A stretch of DNA of 44,579 nucleotides, taken from contig CAIXAE010000042.1 in NCBI GenBank assembly GCA_903917345.1, positions 1 to 44,579 on the forward strand, given 5' to 3'. Of the stretch, positions 21,437-30,403 are shown piece by piece (positions within the stretch are counted from its first letter, which is position 1; each line of letters starts with the position of its first letter). The notes beneath the pieces are model-generated. The model saw only the letters and a program-made list of their open reading frames with translations, ran no database searches and was not told where the DNA came from. The position numbers and the translations under genes are program-made. Source of the DNA: an uncultured Methylococcaceae bacterium (GTDB lineage: Bacteria > Pseudomonadota > Gammaproteobacteria > Methylococcales > Methylomonadaceae).

Positions 21437-22142
21437 AATTGGTGATCAAAGATCACTCCTGTTCTTGTGTCTATACCTTGCGTTGGATAAAAAGGCAGTA
21501 CCGCAAACACGTATCAACTATTAAAAGCGTGGATGCAATATTGCGAAAAACTTAAGCGATGTAGAAAAAAATAAGAGCCGTTTTCTACAGGCATAAGGCT
21601 TAGGTGAAAATTGTGTGCTGTGCGTTTCTCGCAAATGGCTTGTGCGAGAGGGAGGTATGTGATTAATTTCGCCGATAGGTAAATTGTTTACGCTTTTAGA
21701 AAACGCGAGACACTCAACGCAGTCTTAAACCTGCGGCTGGAGCACGCGAAACGCGCTTGCAAACTCAAAAGAACACGAAAAAAAATAAGGATTCGCGTAT
21801 GGGTCAGAGCATACACCTATTTAACATTTAATGTGTGGTTTACTTTACTTCGCCGCGAAATTGATATTTTAGAAACGTATCCAAGCCTTGGATACGCTAT
21901 TCGCGCTCGCTAAAAAATTAGTGGAGTTCACCGATTCGCGAAAAAAGTAAGGTAGCCACGGTTAACGTTTAATATCCGCTTTTTGCGTAGCTTAACGGCG
22001 AATTGCGTTTCTGATATTTATGTTGGATGTTTCAGCCGTGTGTCGCGTAAGCTAACTGCGTGTAATTTTTTGATAAAAACACCGCAATATCACTCTATCT
22101 TATTGAATTATTGGGCTATAAAGCATTTTATAGGTCTGGGCT
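21437..22142. other. Large non-coding stretch between dtd and the SLOG gene
   Basis: About 700 bases in which I see no convincing gene. It starts with a hairpin after dtd (gtgatc, loop aaa, gatcac at 21442-21456). It also holds a stem tctcgca/tgcgaga (21627-21649) and an almost perfect inverted repeat gtatccaag-c-cttggatac (21877-21895), and it looks richer in CG and GC dinucleotides than the neighbouring genes. It marks the left edge of the accessory region and may be a decayed insertion or contain an unrecognised RNA. Confidence 0.4.
21877..21895. repeat. Inverted repeat gtatccaag/cttggatac
   Basis: Nine-base arms that are exact reverse complements around one central C. No T-run follows, so it is not an obvious terminator. 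It could be an operator or a recombination relic; function unknown. Confidence 0.5.
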
Positions 22143-23879
22143 TTACATCACTGGTACTTTTACTGGGCGTTGTCTGTGTAATAACAACCAATCACCGGTT
22201 TCGATTAAGGCTTGTTTGCCTATATCAATAAATAACTGATCTATCTCTGCGGCATGTGCTTCATTAAGATTTTCTAATTGTTTTTCGCAGAGGCCGTAAT
22301 ACTGACCCATACGTAAATAACGTTTGGCATGCTCATCAAAGGCCATGGTGTCTAAATAAATCTTAATAGATGGCACCATACACAAGATAGCCCCAGAAGT
22401 GGCTAATAAACCATTAAGTAATAGAGATTTCCATTCAATAGTTAAGTCAGCATAAATCCATTCGTAAGTGATTGCAGAAAGTAGCATTAATCCCAAGCCG
22501 TTAAAAAAGCATTGCTTCATTCGGCGAGTTAATTTCTTTTCTGCCCGGGCATCAATTCTGGCTTTACCTAAGCGGCCTTTGGTTTGGTCGCCTATAAAAT
22601 AAATTCGTTGATCTCTTACCCAACGCTCAATAATCCATAGATGGGATTTTTTATGGGTTTCGATAGGGGATGATAATTGAGAGGCTGTCATAGCGTGTCT
22701 AATCCATTCAAGTTCATCACGTTGATCTCTTAAAAAATAATCGGCTGCTGGTAAGTTAACCCCCGCAGCATGCCAAAAGAACTGCACTCTTAAGCCTTCG
22801 GCTAGCGCACGATAATCCAGATACTTTTCTTCTAAACGTTGGCGCTGAGATGTTCTATATAACCAATAAGAAATGCCACCCAAACAAAGACTACCGACCA
22901 ACAAATACCATTGCAAAAAGAAGCCGTAACTTTGTTGGCTGATAACAGCAGATAAGGCAAAAACTACTAGAGCTATAAAGTTTTTATGGCGTTGGGTTTG
23001 TGCATAAGATGACATAGCATCACTTACTGCAAATAAATCAGCGATGCGTTGAGCTTTGGAATCTAAACTATCGTAAACCGTGTCATCACCTAATAGATAT
23101 TGACGACTGGTTAAAACTGAATCTGGATTTGCATGACTAAACGCCAGCATATTCTCATTAAAGTTACCCAAACTGAGTAAGCTAAGTTTCCAGCGCTTTT
23201 CTAACCAAGCTTCATCATTAAAACTGACATGTGGCCAGAGTGTTTCTACAGCACCGACTTGTTCAATACCTATGGCTTGGGGCTGAGAAGTTCGTCGGGT
23301 TAAAATATGCACTACCGGACGATAACTGGGTAAGTTTAAAGCAGAGGTTCTATCAGCGGATTTATCAGAGACACCTTGTAAAAAATACCGCACCACTTGC
23401 GAAGTGCCCCCCGTTTTTTCCTGTTTATCACCATTCCAGAGTGCAAATAAAACATGAGAGTTTTGTGCTAAATAAAAGCCTAGTTGTTCGTAACAGCTGT
23501 TGCGTGGATAACTGATAGTGCCTTCTGGTGTTTGTTGGCTTAAGGTTTCAATCCAGGTGGCTTTATCAAGCCAGTTATAAAATTCTCGTTTAGAACTAGA
23601 GTCTTCAAAGTCAGTAGCATAATCCTCTGTAGGTAAGGGTAAAATCGCCGCAAAGGCAATGCCCATTTCATGAGCCACCTCAACCACTAAGCGATCAGCA
23701 CCTTCTGCTAATCCTGATAAAACTAGCAGTGGTGTGTCTCTAAAAGTAAATTGTAATTCTAATAACCGAGATTTAATGACAGGCTTTAATACTGCTACAT
23801 CTTCTGGTGGTATATCTCTATGGCCAGTAACACCAATGGTTAAGTATAAGGGAGTAGGGCAGATAGGCGATTTTCTCAT
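22143..23879 (-). CDS. SLOG-domain protein with C-terminal membrane (SLATT-like) segments
   Basis: 578 aa. Residues ~12-100 form a Rossmann-like SLOG domain (TIGVTGHRDI, then LVLSGLAEGADRLVVEVAHEMG and AAILPLP), the fold proposed to bind nucleotide-type signals in bacterial conflict systems. Two membrane pairs follow (about 300-318/323-343 and 456-476/484-506), with EKYLDYRALAEGLRVQFFW between them, resembling the two-helix SLATT/DUF4231 effector type. Known family logic: the SLOG domain senses a ligand and the membrane part forms a pore. No signal-producing cyclase is seen beside it. The gene is divergent from vapBC, 78 bases apart. The defence role is inferred from domains and neighbourhood. 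Confidence 0.7.
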   Translation of the reverse strand: MRKSPICPTPLYLTIGVTGHRDIPPEDVAVLKPVIKSRLLELQFTFRDTPLLVLSGLAEGADRLVVEVAHEMGIAFAAILPLPTEDYATDFEDSSSKREFYNWLDKATWIETLSQQTPEGTISYPRNSCYEQLGFYLAQNSHVLFALWNGDKQEKTGGTSQVVRYFLQGVSDKSADRTSALNLPSYRPVVHILTRRTSQPQAIGIEQVGAVETLWPHVSFNDEAWLEKRWKLSLLSLGNFNENMLAFSHANPDSVLTSRQYLLGDDTVYDSLDSKAQRIADLFAVSDAMSSYAQTQRHKNFIALVVFALSAVISQQSYGFFLQWYLLVGSLCLGGISYWLYRTSQRQRLEEKYLDYRALAEGLRVQFFWHAAGVNLPAADYFLRDQRDELEWIRHAMTASQLSSPIETHKKSHLWIIERWVRDQRIYFIGDQTKGRLGKARIDARAEKKLTRRMKQCFFNGLGLMLLSAITYEWIYADLTIEWKSLLLNGLLATSGAILCMVPSIKIYLDTMAFDEHAKRYLRMGQYYGLCEKQLENLNEAHAAEIDQLFIDIGKQALIETGDWLLLHRQRPVKVPVM

Positions 23880-23957
23880 CGCAGTGGTGTGTAATAAATA
23901 CAGATATGTCTATGTTATACTGAAACTTAATGTAAAAAAAATGGGGGGGAGTAAAAT

Positions 23958-24194
23958 ATGCTGGCCATCGAGTTTGAAGCTACACCTGTTCAACACACTA
24001 TTCGGATACCTGATGAGGTTCGAGATGGTGTCACAGTTCGTGTTTTATTATTAGTTGAAGAACAAAATATAAATTCAAATAATACTGATAATCAGCGTTG
24101 GAAAAATTTACTTGGATCAATGCCCGATGTTGGTAGTGATCAAGATTTTACGCGTACTTTGGATTATGGGCGTGAAATATCATGGGATTCTTGA
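23958..24194 (+). CDS. Antitoxin of a VapBC-type pair
   Basis: 78-aa acidic protein immediately upstream of, and overlapping by 13 bases, a PIN toxin gene. The N-terminal part (HTIRIPDEVRDGVTVRVLLLVEE) resembles short antitoxins found with VapC proteins. The C-terminal part (RTLDYGREISWDS) would be the toxin-neutralising tail. A very strong purine ribosome site (ggggggag) and a TATACT -10 box (23916-23921) precede it. No classical AbrB or ribbon-helix-helix motif could be confirmed. The identity rests mostly on the gene pair. Confidence 0.75.
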   Translation: MLAIEFEATPVQHTIRIPDEVRDGVTVRVLLLVEEQNINSNNTDNQRWKNLLGSMPDVGSDQDFTRTLDYGREISWDS

Positions 24195-24592
24195 TTGACA
24201 CTAATGTGTTATCTGAATTACGCAAAGGTAAAAATGCTAATGTCGGGGTGCGAAACTGGTTTGAAACTATCTCTGACGATCAATTATACATATCAGTTTT
24301 GACTTTAGGGGAAATTCGTCAAGGTATTGAACAAATTAAACGTAGAGATGTACAGGCAGCAGCTGCTTTAGAGGTATGGCTTACGCAAATTAAAGCAGAG
24401 TCAATGAATCTTGTTCTGCCGGTCACTCAAGAAATTACGGATCGCTGGGGAATAATTAACGTCCCCGATAAAATGCCAGCTATTGATGGATTGTTAGCAG
24501 CGACTGCGTTGATTCATGATTTGACATTAGTCACTCGTAATATTCGTGATGTAGAACGATCTGGAGTGAAATTATATAACCCTTTTAATTAA
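24182..24592 (+). CDS. vapC: PIN-domain toxin VapC (FitB-like)
   Basis: 136-aa PIN-domain ribonuclease, probably cutting tRNA or other structured RNA when freed from its antitoxin. The acidic active-site residues are all visible: D6 (LIDTNVLSE), E44 (TLGEIRQG), D102 (PAIDGLLAATA) and D123 with N120 (TRNIRDVERSG). The overlapping start with the antitoxin gene indicates coupled translation. It sits between the SLOG gene and the restriction-like operon. Confidence 0.92.
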   Translation: MGFLIDTNVLSELRKGKNANVGVRNWFETISDDQLYISVLTLGEIRQGIEQIKRRDVQAAAALEVWLTQIKAESMNLVLPVTQEITDRWGIINVPDKMPAIDGLLAATALIHDLTLVTRNIRDVERSGVKLYNPFN

Positions 24593-24638
24593 GGCGCTAA
24601 ACCATAAACTGATCTAATTGCCAAGGGCGATAGATTTT

Positions 24639-24845
24639 TTACTCATAGCTTCTATCTAGCCGACACAGACCTGTGTTCATATAAGAATAAATTATTGCGC
24701 CACGCTGAACATTTATTCTTGTAGACGTATAACCTTTTAGAGCATCATTAGGGCCATTGCCCGCCGGTATTTAATTAATTTGTCTATTGTTCTCATCATA
24801 GATTTAGATAAGAGAACCACGTTGTACTACATTCCCGATTGCCAT
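24639..24845 (-). pseudogene. Decayed small protein gene (VVQRGS / AGNGPNDALKGYTS repeat type)
   Basis: Read on the minus strand from an ATG at 24845, the frame gives GNVVQRGSLI, stop, IYDENNRQIN, stop, then IPAGNGPNDALKGYTSTRIN and VQRGAIIYSY. Two in-frame TAA codons, and a probable frameshift near the end, show it is dead. I recognise the two-repeat pattern from short hypothetical proteins of about 70-75 aa found in many bacteria; I do not know their function. It lies between vapC and the small ORF at the end of the restriction-like operon. Confidence 0.65.
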
Positions 24846-24904
24846 GATTTTTCTTTAGAATCATATTTATCATTATTGACTAATACACGTAATAAAACGG
24901 AGTA

Positions 24905-25075
24905 TCAATTACTATCATCTAAAATTTCCTGACCTTGTTGAGCAATGGCGTGCTCCATTTCTTCTAATGAAACACTATGATCAGCAGTGAGCATACCGAA
25001 TAAATTATCTAATGATTGCTCAGAAATACTTTTAACTTCTGGATTATCATTCTGCGCCTTAATAGTCTGTAACAT
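24905..25075 (-). CDS. Small 56-aa ORF ending the restriction-like operon, possible antitoxin-like protein
   Basis: Frame of 57 codons from ATG 25075 to TGA, 25 bases after the Res-like gene and in the same direction. An AAGGGA ribosome site lies about seven bases upstream of the ATG. The product is acidic, and its end SVSLEEMEHAIAQQGQEILDD resembles the C-terminal part of AbrB-type antitoxins (S-x-E-E-M-x-x-A-I), but the DNA-binding N-terminal half of such proteins is absent. It could be a regulator, an inhibitor of the nuclease, or an antitoxin remnant. I do not recognise a family. Confidence 0.55.
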   Translation of the reverse strand: MLQTIKAQNDNPEVKSISEQSLDNLFGMLTADHSVSLEEMEHAIAQQGQEILDDSN

Positions 25076-25100
25076 TATTTGTCCCTTATATTAGAAAACC

Positions 25101-28100
25101 CTAACCTAAACCAAGAAGATTATTCATCAACAACTTGATATACTCTGGGCTATCCATAAACAACACATGTCTTTCTGCCCATTCTTCACGGGTTAAACCA
25201 CGGTCACTCACTGCCGCAATAGGTGTTGGGGTGACAATAAAGCTCTCCAACCGTACATCCTTATCCTTCAGCCTTGTCTCAATATCTTTAATGACTTTGT
25301 GAAACTGCACCTTGGGATGTTCTGGCCCTTCGTGCGAAATACCATGTGGCTCAATAAAAGCCACCACTTGTTTATCACCGGTAACCGCCCAAACAATAAA
25401 GTCAGGGTAAAAATTCCCTGCTTCAAAAAAGCCAATACCACTGCCTCGTGATTTATTGCGCAATAAATAAAATGATGTTTTAGCTGTCTGCTCACTCTGC
25501 AAAGTGGTTTCATTGCTCTCTAACCATTGCATCAGATCAACTACAAAATCCTTTTCACTTTCATTAAGTGAAACCGGTGTAATAGAAACAGGACTGCCTT
25601 TTTGAGCATACAATAATGGTTGATACAAATGATTACCTAGAATACACGCTTTTAACTGACCGGCTTCAAGCAGATGTTTTGATGTTTTTGCTTTTAAACC
25701 CTTATCAATTTCAGCCTGAAGGTTTTCAATATCACCAATTAATTGCTGTTCACTGGCATCAACTGTTAATTGATAAAACTCATCTTGCTTAGGCAAATTA
25801 CTATCGTCGCGATCCAATTCACGTATTTCTAACCGGGGTCTGATGAATTCATCTGTGGCATAAAGGAAATATTTTTTGCAATATCTTTTCAGTAACTCTA
25901 GGGCTATCTGATTCCAAATACGGACATTCGCATAGCTGTTTAAGGTAATCAGTTCTTTTGGTAGATACAGACTATACCAATCGTTTCTCAATAAGAGACT
26001 GCGCACAGCAGAAGGTACTATGATTAAGCTATAAAGATTCTCTCTTGCCTTAAATTGCTCTAACTCAAAATATAATTTGTTGATATCAAGAAAAGCAATA
26101 TGCTGCTCAGTAAAGACAGCCTCATGTCTCAAAATAACGGCACCTGCCAAACGGGTAGTGCTAGAAACAATGGACTGTATCTTAGGATACCAATCCACTT
26201 CAATGCGGTTTTTAGTTAAATAATCAGGCACGCCTCCAAAAAGAGGCATCGCACCATCACGATTAAAATTATATTCACGACCATCCTTAGCCTTTCGTTT
26301 TGGGCGTATGACTTTTAATTGTTGGCCAAAATCATAAGTCACATTCATCGGAATCCTGAACACTTCCTTACTATCATTACCCGGCAAACCTTCGTCTTTT
26401 AAGAAATCACGAAACTTTTCCATAAAATCCGCTTGCACACCAAAAACATTAAGCGTCTCAATATAATGAATGTATTCAGGCTGTTTTGCCGGTGTTGCCG
26501 CTCTTGATCTTTTTAATGACCAACTGTGCCCCTTTAAACGCACACCACGACCAAATAACTGAATGATTTGTGAGCCTTCGCTACGCCCGACTCGCATTAA
26601 ACCCAACGTGCTTACCCGCCAACAATCCCAACCTTCAACAAATTTCTTAGCCCCTATCAATAAATTGATGGGTGATGAGGATTCTTTAACACTGGCAAAT
26701 TGAGCCGCGATAAAATCACTATCATCAACCACAATAGCAGGACAGTTGCCTTTAGCGCACTCGTCTTCAACATGTTTAGCGAGACTTAAAGCATCCCCCA
26801 CGTTAATCAAACCAAAATGCTGCTCACTATTACCTGCCTTTAACAGCAATTCCCCACTATCACCTTTTAAGCGCAATAACTGCAACTGCCCACCGGCACG
26901 ATTGTTAAACAGGCTATCTAAAATATCGGCATGAATGTCCTCAGGTTTTTCGCCTTTGAGCAGACGTTGACGTAAAAACAAAAATGCACCATTAAAAATA
27001 TCGTGCCCCGAATTATCCAGCAACCCCGAAGCCGTGCCATCTTGTTTTAATAAAACATCAATCGCCTGAATAGCGGTTTTGGGGTTTTCTAGGAAAGAGG
27101 CAAAAAATGACAATACCCGCACTAAGTCAGAAACAGTTGCTTCCTCATCAACGGTTTTCTTTTTATTTCCCGATACGCTAGAACCCACAAAAACCCAGAG
27201 CGGTTTTTCAATATTGTATTCGGCATACTCTGCTTTACGCTCTTTATACAAACGGAGTTGCTGATAGAAGCCCAGCAGACACGCGGTCAAATAAATAAAT
27301 TCATGATCGGCTTGTGATTTGGGGATATTAAAAATACGGTAATCTTTGCCATAACCATCTTCGTAAAAGTAGCGATACGAATAATCAAACAACACCGCCT
27401 TGGCATAGCTTTCTTCAATTCTCGCATTATTAGCCGCCTTAACGGCTTCTTTAAAAGTGGCTGAATATTCAAAAGCAAAGCCTTTTTCCACCAAGCGTTC
27501 ACGTTGTTTCATCCAACCTTCTTCGTCAGACTTACCCATACCCCGATGACCTTCATCCACTAGAATCAGATTCTGATCCCCCAAATTACGCGTGGCAATG
27601 GTATTGGGGCCATCTTTATCACCTAGCTTAGTGATTTCTATATAATCAATGCGCGTTAAATGTCCATAGTCACTACTAAAAATCCCACTGGTTGAACCAA
27701 TGGCATTGTTATCTAAAACTAAACGTGAAACTTCTATACCGCTTTGTAATAACTCCTGCTCATGTTGACTGCTTAAACCTTCATTGGGCGTAATTAATAA
27801 GGTGCGAGAAACCAAATCATGTTGTCCCGCTTCTTTGGCGTAATGAGCAAACTGGCGGTAGTTGACGTGCATTAACAAGGTTTTGCCGGAACCTGTCGCG
27901 TTTTGTAAGCACAGTTTATTCAGCTCTTCTAAACTGTATTCACTGATACCGGTAGATATAGGCACATCACGAGAAGCCCAATGCGCGTTAAATTGCCGAA
28001 CATAAGCATTCAATTGATCTAATAGCTGTTCACGGTCAGAAAAATACTGATGTATATAGATTTCAGCAAATAACAAAGACAGCCACTGATAATACTTCCA

Positions 28101-28445
28101 TTCAATCGGTCGCTCTCTGCCTTCGTTTAGCCATTGGGTATGGTTAACAATATTTTGCTCGTAGTGTAATAAAGCATTTGGATTTAACGCCGCTTGCGGT
28201 TGGTGTGTAAGTTTTAATTGCTGGTAAAAAAAATGCAGATTATCCGCATCTAAACCTTCTCGGCAATCTCGCAATTGTTTGGCTAAAAACTGCATGGGGC
28301 GTACTTCACGGTTGCCGTCTTTACAGACAGCAAACATGTCTACACCAAACAACGAAATAAGCCATTGGTTCAATACCAACTTATCGGTAAAATTAAGTGT
28401 ATCGACTTTCTGTTTTTTGGAGGGGGCTTTTGCTTTAACAGCCAT
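25101..28445 (-). CDS. Type III Res-like DEAD/DEAH helicase-nuclease
   Basis: 1114 aa. Superfamily 2 helicase core: Walker A NATGSGKTLL (183-189), DEGH box (297-300), and motif V/VI region GAKKFVEGWDCWRVSTLGLMR plus IIQLFGRGVRLKG. This is the architecture of type III restriction subunits, which need the Mod partner to find sites. A C-terminal PD-(D/E)xK-like domain is suggested by FYPDFIVW, then VVAFIEPHG: Asp and Glu are present but the usual lysine is histidine. The gene starts three bases after the methyltransferase stop, so it is co-translated. Nuclease activity is inferred. Confidence 0.85.
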   Translation of the reverse strand: MAVKAKAPSKKQKVDTLNFTDKLVLNQWLISLFGVDMFAVCKDGNREVRPMQFLAKQLRDCREGLDADNLHFFYQQLKLTHQPQAALNPNALLHYEQNIVNHTQWLNEGRERPIEWKYYQWLSLLFAEIYIHQYFSDREQLLDQLNAYVRQFNAHWASRDVPISTGISEYSLEELNKLCLQNATGSGKTLLMHVNYRQFAHYAKEAGQHDLVSRTLLITPNEGLSSQHEQELLQSGIEVSRLVLDNNAIGSTSGIFSSDYGHLTRIDYIEITKLGDKDGPNTIATRNLGDQNLILVDEGHRGMGKSDEEGWMKQRERLVEKGFAFEYSATFKEAVKAANNARIEESYAKAVLFDYSYRYFYEDGYGKDYRIFNIPKSQADHEFIYLTACLLGFYQQLRLYKERKAEYAEYNIEKPLWVFVGSSVSGNKKKTVDEEATVSDLVRVLSFFASFLENPKTAIQAIDVLLKQDGTASGLLDNSGHDIFNGAFLFLRQRLLKGEKPEDIHADILDSLFNNRAGGQLQLLRLKGDSGELLLKAGNSEQHFGLINVGDALSLAKHVEDECAKGNCPAIVVDDSDFIAAQFASVKESSSPINLLIGAKKFVEGWDCWRVSTLGLMRVGRSEGSQIIQLFGRGVRLKGHSWSLKRSRAATPAKQPEYIHYIETLNVFGVQADFMEKFRDFLKDEGLPGNDSKEVFRIPMNVTYDFGQQLKVIRPKRKAKDGREYNFNRDGAMPLFGGVPDYLTKNRIEVDWYPKIQSIVSSTTRLAGAVILRHEAVFTEQHIAFLDINKLYFELEQFKARENLYSLIIVPSAVRSLLLRNDWYSLYLPKELITLNSYANVRIWNQIALELLKRYCKKYFLYATDEFIRPRLEIRELDRDDSNLPKQDEFYQLTVDASEQQLIGDIENLQAEIDKGLKAKTSKHLLEAGQLKACILGNHLYQPLLYAQKGSPVSITPVSLNESEKDFVVDLMQWLESNETTLQSEQTAKTSFYLLRNKSRGSGIGFFEAGNFYPDFIVWAVTGDKQVVAFIEPHGISHEGPEHPKVQFHKVIKDIETRLKDKDVRLESFIVTPTPIAAVSDRGLTREEWAERHVLFMDSPEYIKLLMNNLLGLG

Positions 28446-28448
28446 CGC

Positions 28449-30299
28449 TTACTCTCCAGACCACATGGCATTATGGAAAGCTTCTTCAATCAAGCGTACT
28501 TTAGTTTTTTCACCTTCCACCACCGGATTAGGCAAGGTATGACTACCATTAATATAAATGACATCGTAAGTCTGCGCTCGCGGTGAAATACCTAATTTAT
28601 CCATCAGAAACTTTTGTAACACCACATTATCTTTTTCTGCATCAGCGGTTTGCTTACGCCAAATAATTAAGGTTGCTACTTTAGAGGTTTCATCACCGGG
28701 TACTTTTAAAGTATACCCCTCGATTAAGCGGAACCAGTAATCACCCTGATCATCCACTTTTAAGCGTTTGCAAATTAAACGTGTCTTTTGGTCATTAGGT
28801 AAATCAGGATCTTGTTCACGCTCAAATTCTGCGCTAAAGCTATGCGGTGCCGCTATGTTAGATACCCACAAACCGATCAACCAATTGAAGGTTTCAATTA
28901 AATCGATGGCTTGCAGGCTTTGCTCGTCACTACCCGGCTTTTTGATATTCATCTTATAAGCCGTCGGATCGCGAAAATCAGCGATATTCAGCAAACTTTG
29001 GCTGGCCTGGGTTTCTACATCAAGAAAGTAATTGAGCAGGTAGTCTCGTTGTAAGTCAGGGTTATTGGCTAAGGCAATATCGCGATTAGCATCGGTTTTT
29101 AGTGCTAGATTATTGAGGGTGTCTTCGTAGCTTTCTAAGCGTAGAGTTTTAAAGCAGTGGCTAATACCTTCACGTGAAACGGGCTTGCCGTCTTTCCAGT
29201 CTTTTGAATAGACTACTTTTTGGATTCGGGGTTTTAAGACAGTGTCGAAGTAGTTGTTTTGCTCGACGAGGATGTATTTGCGCTTTCTTTGGTCTTCGCG
29301 ATTGAGGGAAATAATAGCGTGAGCGGTTGTACCTGAGCCTGCGAAGTAGTCGAGCACAAGTAAATTATCTTCTGAAAGCATTTCAAAAATTTCACTTAGT
29401 ACAATTTCATCTTTTGGAAAACCAAAATCATCCACACCAAGAACATGACGTAATCGTTTGGTTGCTGCACGACCATCCTGATAAAAAACGCTATAGGGGG
29501 CTTGATACTCTCTATCTTTTAAATAGGATTTCGTACAAGGCACTGATTTTTCATCTTCTCCAAAATGTACAAGATCATCATCAATCCACTGTTGCATCTT
29601 TTCTTGGTTAGTTATCCAACCACGCGATGGGATTTTGACTGGTTTTTTTGTTTTGGGATGTAATACTTCGTATTTCGGGCCTCCACCACCAGGCCAAGAA
29701 ATATTATCTGCAAAATATACACCCGTTGCATCAACAAGGGAGTAATGCTTATGAGCTTTAGCAGAATGACTATCTGGTAAATCTCGATACCATGTTTTAA
29801 GTGCCGAAGTCATTGCCGCATAGTCTTTGCCATGTTCCCGCTTGAGCCGTGCAACTTGTGTATAAATATCGTTAAGCCCTTTTTTTAGTTGTCGCCAATC
29901 AACTTTATTTGCTGACAAATATTCTCGGCTGTTCGCATAAGCAACAATATATTCATGAGAAACCGATACAAGACGCGAGTCGTTTTTTCGACCAGCGGCC
30001 CATACCATATCAGCAACAAAATTCTGGCTTCCGAAGACTGAATCCATTAACAATCGTAAGATTGGTTGCTCAACCTCGTCAATTGACGCGAAGAGTGCAC
30101 CATGCGCCGTTAGAAAACTGTGTCCCACCACAATACGGTCATGAAGCATTGAAGACCAACTTGAATGCCGATAACTGTCCTTATAAACAAATTCATCACC
30201 ACCCGTGTTATACGGCGGATCAATATAGATACACTTCACCTGTTCACGATATTTTTGATGCATCAAGCCCAAGGCTTGAAAATTCTCGGAATGAATCAA
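28449..30299 (-). CDS. Adenine-specific DNA methyltransferase, catalytic half (out of frame with its N-terminal half)
   Basis: 616 aa counted from a TTG. Beta-class amino-methyltransferase with the catalytic motif IDPPYNTGGDEF (DPPY at 27-30) and the SAM-binding motif DYFAGSGTTAH (319-325), in the order of type III Mod enzymes. The TTG is unlikely to be the true start: the same frame stays open upstream across the AGCC tract to about 30461 with no good start codon, and it reads CTPEFLKNNPFLLLDTALF and on. It should therefore be the second half of one protein whose first half is the ORF ending at 30404. With 8 AGCC copies, 31795 to 28449 would be 3351 bases, one open frame of 1116 aa. Confidence 0.88.
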   Translation of the reverse strand: MIHSENFQALGLMHQKYREQVKCIYIDPPYNTGGDEFVYKDSYRHSSWSSMLHDRIVVGHSFLTAHGALFASIDEVEQPILRLLMDSVFGSQNFVADMVWAAGRKNDSRLVSVSHEYIVAYANSREYLSANKVDWRQLKKGLNDIYTQVARLKREHGKDYAAMTSALKTWYRDLPDSHSAKAHKHYSLVDATGVYFADNISWPGGGGPKYEVLHPKTKKPVKIPSRGWITNQEKMQQWIDDDLVHFGEDEKSVPCTKSYLKDREYQAPYSVFYQDGRAATKRLRHVLGVDDFGFPKDEIVLSEIFEMLSEDNLLVLDYFAGSGTTAHAIISLNREDQRKRKYILVEQNNYFDTVLKPRIQKVVYSKDWKDGKPVSREGISHCFKTLRLESYEDTLNNLALKTDANRDIALANNPDLQRDYLLNYFLDVETQASQSLLNIADFRDPTAYKMNIKKPGSDEQSLQAIDLIETFNWLIGLWVSNIAAPHSFSAEFEREQDPDLPNDQKTRLICKRLKVDDQGDYWFRLIEGYTLKVPGDETSKVATLIIWRKQTADAEKDNVVLQKFLMDKLGISPRAQTYDVIYINGSHTLPNPVVEGEKTKVRLIEEAFHNAMWSGE

Positions 30300-30403
30300 A
30301 ATACCATCGCATTGCGCATCTAAATCAGGAATTTCAGCGAGGAGTCGTTCTTTAAAGTCGTTTGGAAATAAAGCGGTGTCGAGCAGAAGAAAAGGATTGT
30401 TTT

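Noticed and set aside
21960-22060. Integron attC-like element (several GTTAAC/GTTAGC-like words)
   Set aside because: No consensus core sites in the right pairing and no integrase seen.
21983-22231. 82-codon plus-strand frame overlapping the 3' end of the SLOG gene
   Set aside because: Antisense to a better gene, no ribosome site, no recognisable sequence; likely chance.
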